From Diphasiastrum complanatum (Eukaryota; Streptophyta; Lycopodiopsida; Lycopodiales; Lycopodiaceae), in the NCBI GenBank assembly GCA_029204225.1, contig CM055092.1:80186838-80250837 (forward strand): 64,000 bases of DNA, given 5' to 3'. Numbering within the stretch: position 1 is the stretch's first letter; each line of letters opens with the position of its first letter. The translations under genes and the position numbers were made by a program. A model generated the notes under the pieces. It had not been told where the DNA came from and did no database searches. It saw nothing but the letters and a program-made list of their open reading frames with translations. This document shows positions 25,301 to 37,300 of this stretch, one piece after another.

Positions 25301-28300
25301 TCCAAATGGAAAAACAGCAAGTAATGGATCCCAAATTTTGATCCTAGTTCAAGTCTATATGAACTCTACTCTATGCCAATTCGAGGAATAAAAAAAAATT
25401 GATTTCTACTTGCTGGCCATTTCAATTAGCAGAATCAGATCTGGAAAAAACAGATTCTAATTGACCTCTAATCACAAGTAGTGATAGTGCCTTTCCAATA
25501 GAAAACATATGCTTCATGAAAGATTTTACAAAACTGAGGCAGCGCCCAATCACAAATGATTGATGGTTGTTCTGGCTCCATAAATGCATTAAATGGAAGT
25601 GGAAATGATATGAATGGTAGCACCCTCCTCCTACAATCAATTTGCACTTGATCTCATCAGATTTGGATAAGTGATGAGGGAGAAACACCTGAAAAACCAG
25701 ATCTGTCCCAACAGCGAGTTCCTACATACAAAGTAGATCAAGAAGACACAAAAACAATGAAGATGGAAGATTCCTCCAATCTCTCTCTCTCCATCTCGTC
25801 GAGGTAGAGTGATTTCCTCCATCAAATAGACTTTGTGAATGTACAATGGTTTGGCATGCAAATGCCAAGTGTCCATAGTGGTTTTTCAGGTGTTTCTCCC
25901 TCATCACTCATCCAAATCTGATGAGATCAAGTGCAAATTGATTGTAGGGAGGAGGGCGCTACTATTCATACCATTTCCACTTCCATTTAATGCATTTCTG
26001 GAGCCAGAACAGCCATCAATCATTTGTGATTGGGCGCTGCCTCAGTTTTGTAAAATCTTTCATTTCTCTTTGAATACTTGTCAGAAATTGATGAAATCAG
26101 ACGCGTATGTTTTCTATTGGAAAGGCACTATCACTACTTGTGATTAGAGGTCAATCAGAATCTGTTTTTTCCGGACCTAATTCTGGTAATTGAAATGGCC
26201 AACAAGTAGAAATCATTTCTTTTCTTGATTCCTCGAATTGGCATAGAGAAACCATATGAAAATGCAGCCAGTTTTCTTAAACCATCTATTGATGTCCAGT
26301 TTTCTAATGAATGTAGCCTGCAGCCATCTGAAACCAAGCAACAGATCTGCATAACAATTGCTTTTTTGATATCCTTTCACATGATATCCATATTGGCAAC
26401 TATCCAAAAAAAATAAGATAAAATTTGCGTTCTGGGAAACCCTAATGGGAAATCCCGGATCGCGTTCCGGAACACGGACTTCAACTTTGACTTGAACCCA
26501 TCAACGGTCCATGAAGTTAAAATCGAACCCCCTCTTGTGCATATACTATGTGAAGTTAAAAAGCTAGGACCAATGTATTCCAATAGAATGTGAAGGAAAC
26601 TTTTCTAGAGCTCCCTTGTAATCAACTAATGCCACTTGGCCCTTACTTTGTGTCGCTATCACTACCATGCATGATGACACATGGCACCTAACTTTCAAGT
26701 GTCAAAAAGCTTGGAAAAAGTGGAGAAGGGTGTAGAATGTCGTGGAGGAGCGAAAACCTTCTATCTTCCAAGTAGAGTGCTTGAGGTTCTCTTCGCAAGT
26801 GCGCGCGAGAAAGAAAGAAAGAAAGAAAGAAAGCTTTATTAACGTCTTTTCCATGCCAAAAGGCATATAAGACAAATAAGTACATATCAAGTATGTGGAC
26901 CACATGGGAGCGTATGAAAAACGTCTCCAAAATAGATCTAAATACAATTACAAGTGTTAACTAAACCAAAAAGGTATAAAGCAAGAAATAGCTATGTATA
27001 ATGGGAGCAAGCCGCAGATCATGTCTTGGAGGTGATGGTGATACTGCTGCTACTACTGAAGAAAGAGGTAATACAAGCTGCAGTGGGGAGTGAAACTGTG
27101 ATCTGTTGTCGTCGTCGAATGTAGGGAGGATGTTTCCTCGTGGTAGGACGAATAGGTCTTGGCTGCAGGGTAATGCTGGGAGGTGCACTGCCTCTGATCT
27201 CTGTGGGAAGTCGTGTCCTCATCATCGACATCATCATCTGAGCCTGGGACTGGTCGAGAGCGTCGTCGGAGAAAAAGGAGGTAATCTGAAGCTGTGTGTC
27301 TGGAGTAGTCTGACGCAGAGGTTGGAGATCTCGTCATAATAGAAACATCTTTTGGATCATAAGTGCAACACAATGTGGATCCTCATAGGTAACAAGTGAG
27401 CGCAAAGTAAGTGGTGTACCCCTGAACAAGCAATAGTATCTCTCGCGAATCTCATAATAAGTTGGGCAAATGAAGATAAAATGCTCCTCAGTCTCCACCG
27501 CACCAAGGGAACATAGCTGGCAGATCCTATCCTCTCGTGGGGTACCCTGAAACCGACGACACGGAGCTGATCCATAATGAATCTGACACCATGTGATAAC
27601 CCAAAGCGTAGGTAGTGTGGTAGAAGTGGGGACCCTGATACATCAGTCTCCAAAAAATAAAGCCGATAAAAGTCGGATTTGACACTCAACTGACCATGCC
27701 AGGCTCGATCAAGGTAAGCTCTATAGATGAATCGTTGGATGTATTCATGGGTACCAGAAGGAAGTGCAATGATAGAGATACCGAGTGTGCCAAGAAGTCT
27801 GGAGGCCTGAGAGAACCAAGTCAATTGGTAGCCCTGACTGTGAAGGCTATGAGATGAAATGAGAGCAGCCTGAGTATATCTCTGCTCAGAAGACTAGGAC
27901 GCACTGACACGCTGTATATATGTGATGACCTGGCGTAGGGCATCAAGGTACATAGGCGGGACCGCAAACTCAGCAAGGATGATCTGGTGTGGAACTGAAG
28001 GCTTAGTTCGAATCATGCGTGAAAGCATAGTGATCTGTAATCGCGAGATACTGGCCCAATCAGATGAAGTAAGACCAGTGCACCATACAGCTGATTCATA
28101 TAGGGTTGTAGGAGAAACAATGGTGTCAAAGAGCCGACGCTTACTCGTGGCATCTTGAATAGACTTACGGAAGCAAAATCTCTCCATCTGGGCAAGGGAA
28201 GCATGGCCTTTCCCAAGCCTACTGGAAGCTGCCTATCTCATACTAAAGATAGGACTAGTAAAAAGTGTGCCTAAATAAGTGTAGGATGGAACAATCTCTA

Positions 28301-31300
28301 GTGGCAGACTGTCAAAAAGGAGCTCCTTTCTCAACATAAAGCTCCTGGAAGTGTTGAAGACCATCACCTTGGTCTTCGCAATGTTCACCCCTAGGCCCCA
28401 TCGGGAACAGAAACCATGAAGACAATCAATCTGTCTCTGTAGCCCCTCTCTAGTAGGTGAAAGTAGAACTACATCATTTGCATAAAGAAGAATAGCGATC
28501 AAGATGTCTCCAAGTCTGCAACCAGATTCGCCACACTGCTCAATAACCCTCTCCAACTCATCAATATATAATCCAAAAAGTGTAGGAGAGAGGGAACATC
28601 CCTGCTTCACCCCAATAGTGCTCCTGATTTGCTTTGAGATACCTGTTAGAATAATAAATGTAAATGATGTAGAAGCCAGAGGTTGCTATGACCCAAAAGG
28701 TCGAGATCTGTGTAACCATGGTCATTTATATTTTAGGCCCAAGTTAGTATGAAACTAACTTGTAGAGACTCGTGGGTCCACTAGGGGCCTATACATGTGA
28801 ATTAAGTACCTAACTTGTTGTTTGGGGTACTTAATTATTTTATGTAACTTATGGTAGCTAGATAGCCATTAGTCAAGTTATTGGACAGCCAACAGTCATG
28901 AAGGTAGATGGCCATCTTGGACTACTTATATGTAGCCATTCATTTGTATGATACACACTTTTGTTAAGCAATCTACTGTTCATATTGGCTGTCCACAAGT
29001 TTCTACAAGAGGGTCATCTAACCATCTCTCTCTTCTCTTTGAGAATACTTTGTGTTAATGAATAGTCTTGATTCTGGATTCCTACATGGTATCAGAGCCA
29101 TTTTTCAGAATTGATTGCTTGCTTTGGTTCATAAAAATCAGAATTTTTCTGATTTTAATGGAGAGAGAACTGTTCGGCTCCTCATTGTTTTTTGTGCAGA
29201 AAATTGCAGGGAAAAGCTTGGAACCTCCACTCATTTGGGAGCCAGCAGTAGGGCGCCCATGCTCAACTAGTTTACATGTGATTGAAATCAGATTACATGC
29301 TTCAAATTTCAGATTTTCTTCTTGGAGGAGGGCGCCCATCTACCTTGAAGACAAATGTGTTTTTGACACATTTTTAGTGGCTGAAATTTTTCTGTTTTTG
29401 AGCCTAGAAGAAGGTCCTACCATCTGCTCCATTAGCACATTGAGTGCACACCATTTTACCACAAAAGTTCTGGTGTGGTTGTGGCTTCATTGGAAGCCTG
29501 CATATTAGTTAGTATTCTGTTATTTCAGCTGAATACAGCCACCTATATCTTCTTGTGAATGAGCTATTGCGTGTGGTGTATTGCAATCTATAGTGCTCAT
29601 TAATTCATCTTTGATCTTGCTGATTTTTTAGTAGATTTTGGCCTGGAATCTGTTTTTCCCATCTACTATTAGCTGAATTTTCAGAAAATGGCTAAAGACT
29701 CATTTCCAAGATCAAGGATCCAAAAAGAAGGGTAAGTGCCATTATTGTAAAAAGTTTGGGCACCACATAAAGGAATGTAGGAAGAAGCTTACTAAGGATA
29801 AAGAGAAAGGTATTGATACAAATACAACCATGATTTCATTAGAACATCAAAAGGAGGATGATTCTTTCAATGGTGATTTTGCTTTTGTCACTAACAATCT
29901 CATTTCTAATCAAAATGAGATTTCTACCACTTCTCGGCTTGTTGGTTTTTCAGCAGAAAACAACAATACTTCAACTTTGTAGGTTGCTGTTTTTTCTTCC
30001 ATTGATTGGGTGATTGATAGCGGAGCTACACGCCATATGACTCACCATAGAGACGTCTTCACAAAGCTTATGAAAATCAAAGATGGAAGCAAGGTTCAAG
30101 GTGTTGACAACACCTCCTATCCAATTGAAGGCATTGGATCTATACCACTCATTCTTCCCAATGGAGAAGAAGAGTACATTCGAAATGTACTAAAATGTTC
30201 CGAAGATTAAGAAAAATCTCATTTCGGTCTCTACAATCATGAATCAAGGATTGATTGTAGAATTTAAAGAAGACAAATTTCTTATAAAAGACCCAAAGAG
30301 ATCACTTTTAATTGTTGCTTCGGGAACATTGCGAGGAGGTTTGTTTTTGTTGGATATTTATGAACCTAAAGCTTTGACATCCTTTGGTCTTGTTGCTACT
30401 AATTCACATGCATTGGAGTTGGCTAAACTATGGCATGCGAGGTGCGGGCATCTCAATTTTGGAAGTTTGAATATGTTGAAGAAATTCAACATGGTGGAAG
30501 GCATTCCAAATATGGAGCATCCCGAAGGACATGTATTCGAAGGATGCATACTTGATTTTCTAGCTATGATAGAAAATCAATTTGGGCATACTTTGAAGAT
30601 ACTACGTACCGACCGAGGAGGGGAACACATTAAAAGTACGTTCGGCACGTTTCTTCAAAGCAAAGGCATTCTACATCAAATGACTACACCTTACACACCG
30701 CAACAAAATGATGTTGCCGAGAGGAAAAATCGCACAATCATGGAGATGGCTCATTGCATGCTTAAGGCAAAGGGCGTTCCCCACAAGTTTTGGGCTGAAG
30801 CCGTTATTACGGCGGCATACATTAGTAATCGGTGTCCGACTAAAGCCTTGAAGGTTTTGACTCCTTATGAAGTTTGGTATGGTAAGAAGCCATCGGTTTC
30901 TCACTTTTGCACTTTTGGTTGCACGACTTATGCGTTTATTCCCGATAAGCTAAGATCCAAACTAGATGAAAAAGGAGTAAAATGCATTTTTATGGGCTAT
31001 AGTAGTGAAAGTAAAGGCTCTAGATTGTTTAATGTGGATACTAACAAAATCATAGTGAGTCGTGATGTTCATTTTGATGAGAAGAACTCCTATGATCTTG
31101 CGCCCATTCATGTCATGAAAGGGGACATCCCCCAAGATGACTATGTTGAAGTGTTTTCAGATTTGGTATCACCATAATGTTGAAGAGGAGGGACTGCCAT
31201 CATCCTCTAATGGACAGCCCACTGGTTCTTCAAGTGAACAGCCCATAATTCATCAAGAGGAGCAGATTTATGAAGAGGAACGACCTGTTGAAAACTTTGG

Positions 31301-34300
31301 ACAGCATAGTCCAATTTCAGAGCACTTTGGACAGCAAAGTGTTGACAGTTCAGATCACTTTGGACAGCAAAGCGTTGATCAAAGTAAGGCTGTTGGACAG
31401 CCTAAACCAGTCCCTAAATGGCTGTTGCAGACTTTGCAGGACAGCAAAGTGAACCGCTTCTATGAAGGGAAGACTCGTGCCTCATCTAAATCAGTAGAAT
31501 TTGCTGATTTTTCTGATTTTGCTCTTGCATCTATTGAGGATAGTGCAATAAAACCTGTTTTTTATGAGCAAGCCAGAGGAGTAAAATGTTGGGAGGACGC
31601 GATGAAAGAGGAGTATGACTCACTCATAAAGAACCAAACATGGGTTCTTGTTGATCTCCACATGGAAAGAAAGCAATTGGCTGTTAATGGGTTTATAAGA
31701 TCAAGTACAAGTCCGATGGTACTGTTGAAAGGTACAAGGCAAGACTTGTTGCCAAAGGTTATGCGCAAAAGGAGGGCATTGATTATGAGGCAACTTTTGC
31801 ACCTACCGCACGAATAACTACCGTAAGGATAGTCACTGCTTTGGCTGCCCATCATGGTTGGCGTATGCACCAACTTGACATAAAGACAGCCTTCCTCAAT
31901 GGTGATCTTAATGAGGAAGTTTACTTTCAGCAACCTGCTGGTTTTTTGGTTGCAGGTCAAGAAGACAAAGTGTATCTTCTCAAGAAGGCTCTCTATGGAC
32001 TAAAACAAGCCCCAAGGATGTGGTATCAAAAGATACACACATACTTTTGTGATCGTGGGTTTTCTAACAGTCCTAGTGAATCTACGCTTTATGTCATGCA
32101 TACATTTGAGTTTATCATCATCATTTTGCTATATGTTGATGATATTATCATTACGGGTAGTAATGAACAATATATTGCAGCCGTAAAATCTGATCTTGCT
32201 TCAGTTTATGATACATCAGATTTAGGCCAATTGCATTCTACCTTGGTCTTGAGTTTTTGCAAGGAAAGGCTGGAATCTTCATTAACCAACAACGGTACAT
32301 TAACCAGATTTTGAAGCGTTTCAAAATGGAAGATTGCAAGCCGGTTGCTACACCAATTGAGACGGGCCTGAATTGAGACGGGCCTGAAGTTAAGTAATCA
32401 AAGTGGTGGTGAACCATTTGATACTACACTATATTGTCAACCGGTTGGAAGTTTCATTTACTTATGCAACTCAAGACCAGACATATCTTATAGTGTTTCC
32501 CTCATGAGTCAATTCATGCATGCTCTGTTGACATCACATTGGAAAGCATTGAAGAGGATCCTTCGATATCTTCAAGGAAGTAAAACACTTGGTCTGTTTT
32601 ATCCTTCTAGTGATGATGCATGTTTGGCTGGTTTTTGTGACTCGGATTGGGGTGGAGATCAAGACACTAGACGCTCTACTAGTGGTCATTGCTTTTTCAT
32701 TGGAAATTCTGCAGTTTCTTGGTTAAGCAAGAAGCAGCCCACCGTTGCTACATCCTCAAGTGAAGCAGAATATAGAGCAACGTTTTCAGCCACTACGGAG
32801 TGTATATGGCTGAGACAATTACTTGTCGATATGAAGCATGGCCAGCCCTCAGCTACTCTCCTATTTACGGATAGTCAAAGTGCTATTGCCATTGCACGAA
32901 ACCTAGTATTTCATGCAAGAACACAGCATATCGAGATCCACTATCACTTTGTTCGGGAGAAGCTTCATAATGGCGACATCACGCTTGAATATTGTCCCAC
33001 GGAGGATAATATTGCAGATGTGTTCACTAAGGCATTGCCTAGAGTTCGATTTAAAGCTCTTTGTGAAGCTTTAAATTTAAAGCAACATGCTGATTTTCTT
33101 ACTTAGTGAATACATGTCATTTTCAATTAAGGAGGGTGTTAGAATAATAAATGTAAATGATGTAGAAGCCATAGGTTACTATGACCCAAAAGGTCGAGAT
33201 TTGTGTAACCATGGTCATTTAAGGCCCAAGTTAGTATAAAACTATCTTGTAGGGACTCGTGGGTCCACTAGGGGCCTATACATGTGAATTAAGTACCTAA
33301 CTTGTTGTTTGGGGTACTTAATTATTTTATGTAACTTATGGTAGCTAGATAGCCATTAGTCAAGTTATTGGACAGCCAACAGTCATGAAGGTAGATAGCC
33401 AAGTTGGACTACTTATATGTAGCCATTCATTTGTATGATACACACTTTTGTTAAGCAATCTACTGTTCATATTGGCTGTCCACAAGTTTCTACAAGAGAG
33501 TCATCTAACCATCTCTCCCTTCTCTTTGAGAATACTTTGTGTTAATGAATAGTCTTGATTCTGGATTCCTACAATACCTCTGTCACTCTGAAAACATTCC
33601 AATACTCTCTCATAAAGTGCCATCACTGCTAGGACTGTGTCATTAGAGAAATAAAGGTCCCGTATCTGCTGAATGAGTAAGGAGCGTGGGACAGAGTCGA
33701 AGGCTTTCTTGAAGTCAACGAAGCAACAATAAACTCGCTCTCGTCGGTGCCGAGCTTCCTCAATAATGGCTTTGGGAGTAAAGATATGATCTGTAGTAGA
33801 ATAATGGGCTCTAATGGGGAGTTTTTGACTCGTGAGTCACGACTTTTTGATTGATTCTTCTATTCTATGTTGTGTGTCACTCAAGTTTCCAGTCATTAAG
33901 AAGTTTACTTTGGTATTTGGCACCGAGATGTGCCAGCAAGAAATAATTGATAGGCTGGTGTTAGTATTAGCCTAACTTTTTCTCCTGGAAGGAGTTGTAG
34001 ATCAAGGCTAAGTCACCAAGGGTTATTGTTGCATCGAAATGGCATCTCAGGAGTCCAGCAGTTTGGAACCTCGGAACCCTAAATTTTTGTTTTTGGAAGA
34101 CAGTGCTTGTAAATTCAAATCAAATAAATCAGAGGAGGGGCACACCTTGGAGTGCTATTAAAAGGGCATACGAGGTAGGGAGGCCACTACGAATCTATAC
34201 TGATAGAGATAAAGTAACCTGGTAGTAGAAATTCAATACTATAAAATAATAAAATTGTTTCAAGATGTGGTTTGTGTTGCATGAGTACTAAGCAACTGCA

Positions 34301-37300
34301 AACCTATGGAATGTAACCGTTATACAAAGATCTTTCAGTCATCTACAGATGCCATGGTGTTGTGTGATTGATTGTTGGACTAGATGAATAATTTGATAGG
34401 CGTTGCTAGAATTCTCATGGACACATTTGAAGTTGACTCATCTGTAAGCTGTTCAAAGTATAGTTGTTTGGATGCAATAATATACAGTCGACACTTATTG
34501 CAGTTAAGTTTGATGAAGCTGCAAGCTTGAGACCCGAGTATATAAGAGAACTGGTGTAGTTTTGTATATGTTCAAACTTCATATGCATAGGCTTTTGTGT
34601 GTGGCAGAACAGCTCAAGATGTGCCTTGGTACTGTATGTGCTGATTGATTTTTTGTTGAAAGTATACAACACACAGTTTTGATGTGATCTTTATTACAAG
34701 TATAGAGTATTAATAGAGACGTACTTTCTAACCAGCCATAATTGACATCACATCTCTGAGTAAGCATCAAGCTATTGCAGTGAAAATTAATTTGTTGCTG
34801 CTTTTATGTTCTATTTAGCATTATCTGTTGTGGTCAGCTGCAGAGGATGACAAACCTGTGACAAATAGATTAACCACATGTTAAACTTGAAAGCCGAACT
34901 GTAGCCATTGTTCTAAGACTTGTCCTAGATCATCACTCTGCTGTGATTGCTGGAAAAATGAATCTGTTGAAATTGAAATTGTCCAAGGGCCCTATTTAAT
35001 CTTCTTTGTATGGCTTTTTCACTCCTAGTAACGATTATCCAAGCTCCCCTATCATCCATGAAAGTGTATTTATTTTTATCTTTCTAAGAACATTCTGATC
35101 TGGAACCCCCATTCCGAAACGCTGTTCCGTTCACTTTCTGGAACACAGTGCAACTATGATTACTACATAAATTTTCAAATGAACCTAGTGCTGTTCGCTT
35201 ATGGAGAAAGAAATTGGCTTCTGTTCCCTAAATCTGCTCTTAGGCTTAAGAGAACCCCCTTTCTACTGCAGGTTTAGTTTTTGGGGTTCTTAATTTGTGT
35301 TCTCTGCAAGTGGTATTACTGTGGCATGGTACCGTACTGATATGTCATGCTTTTAATATGATATGATGCTCAGGGTTCATCCTGTAGGGGATCCACCATC
35401 TCCTCGTGCAGCTCATGCTGCAACTGCAGTTGGCTCTATGGTTGTTATTCAAGTAAGGACTTTGCAAATGTTCAGCTCTTGTTGAATCTGTTACGAAATT
35501 CAAGTTTTGATTAGGTAGTCCTTGAGACTAGTTGACATATTTCGTGATATCACTGCAAAACTTGTTGACATTTGGATTCTTTTCGCTTAGTGTTTTTAAG
35601 CAGTCACAAGTTTACTCGAATGACCTATCTCTGGAACGTTGGTATTCTAGGGTGGGATAGGTCCTGCAGGACTTTCAACCGAGGATCTTCATGTACTTGA
35701 TCTAACGCAAGCAAAGCCCAGATGGCACAGGTATTTGAATGTGAAAGCAAATATCTTATAACAGTTCTATGGTTGACTGTAGATCCAGAAGATGGGTGAC
35801 CTTTAGTTGGTTTTCATCTTTTCTTGTAGGGTTGTAGTCCAAGGACCTGGCCCTGGACCTCGTTATGGCCATGTTATGGCACTGGTTGGCCAGAGATTCC
35901 TCTTATGCATTGGGGGGAATGATGGTAAGTTATCTATCCTGGTTTTTATCAAGTTTCCACCTTGCATCTCTATCATGTCTGAACTTTTCGCTGAAGCATG
36001 TTTACGCTGTTTGCATGTGCATACAGGGAAACGCCCCCTAGCAGATGTTTGGGCATTGGATACAGCGGTGAAACCTTATGTTTGGCGTAGGTTGGAACCC
36101 GAAGGAGATGGTCCTCCTCCTTGCATGTAAGCCTATAAGCTTTGTTTTGAACCAGACATTTCGCCTTTATAGTCAGCAGATTTCTGATAAAGAATGAGTG
36201 GATGTTAGAATGTGTGGGCCAAGAGTGATAGGCCATTTACAGTTGCTAAGAATGTTTTATCATCTTTGACAGAAATTCCTGGTTTTGTTGTGATGCTGCG
36301 GTCATTGTGGGGCCTAAAATGTGTGAACAAAATTGGTGTATATTTGTTTTGATAACATGAAAACTTTGAAGAAATTTGACATTCTCAGAATTGGCCCAAC
36401 AAGCTAGGCCTTACTAATGGGCTTCACTTAGCTGCTGTCAATACTCCCTGCATTAGGGCCCTTTTTGAACTCAAAAAGGGCCTCTTCCTTGAGTTACAAG
36501 CTAAGATTCACTAGCTATGCTAGAAAGCAGGACTTAAGCTAGAAAGCAGGAAGAGAATGCTTAAGGAGGCTAAAGAGGAGCAATCATCATAAACTGAATA
36601 AAGGAATACAATGCTGCCCTACTTATACCCTCTCCCTGAATCAAATGGAGGATTCAAAAAAAGGTAGGGAAAAGGATTTGGAGGGAAAATAGTGCGCCCT
36701 CCCAATAGGAGGACCCCCACTCCAAATCAATGTGACCAAGTCCATAACCAAATAGGGCCCAAGGCCAATATATGAGTAAAAAGGGCCCTTAGGCCTGCTT
36801 ATGCATAATAACAATAAAAGAATGGACGCGGCGAATGTAATGAGCCAAGTCCATAACTCTCCCCTGCAGAAAAGCAAAGCCCTCCACCGGCTAGCAAGCA
36901 TAATGACTATCTAAAACAATAATGTAAGCATGCTAAATACTGAAAAATCACAAACTAATGGAAATACTGATGGAGAGGAAGTCGTCACAACAGATACCCC
37001 AAAAGCATCATAACTGTGTAAAGCAAGTACTAAGCAAATACGACAATAAAGAATAGTCATAGCTAGCCGAATCATGAAGCAGAGGGAACATCTACATTGA
37101 CACCTGTAGTAGAGGAGAGAACTAAAGCCATGAGGGCTCGAGCCTGATCTACCAATAATGGTGTATGATAAAACATATCAATAGGCTCCCAAGTGGCCTC
37201 CTCAAGAGGACGACCATCCCACTACTAAAAATTGAACCTGCCTGCGACGTCGACTGTACTGAAGGCGAACCTGATGGATGGCGGCTGGCAAAAAAGGGAA

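Larger units (their letters stand above)
28644..33573 (+). mobile_element. Complete copia retrotransposon nested in the LINE, TSD ATACC
   Basis: LTRs at 28644-29086 and 33137-33573 (TGTTAGAATAATAAATG ... GATTCCTACA) flanked by the 5-bp duplication ATACC at 28639-28643 and 33574-33578. Primer-binding site TGGTATCAGAGCC at 29087-29099; polypurine tract AAGGAGGG just before 33137. Coding order zinc knuckle, protease, integrase, reverse transcriptase, RNase H as in copia. Gag is mostly deleted, integrase has an internal deletion and frames shift several times. The LTRs differ at about ten sites plus short indels. Confidence 0.93.

Noticed and set aside
29068-29508. 146-codon ORF at the start of the nested copia as gag
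   Set aside because: It begins inside the LTR and crosses the primer-binding site; no gag motif.
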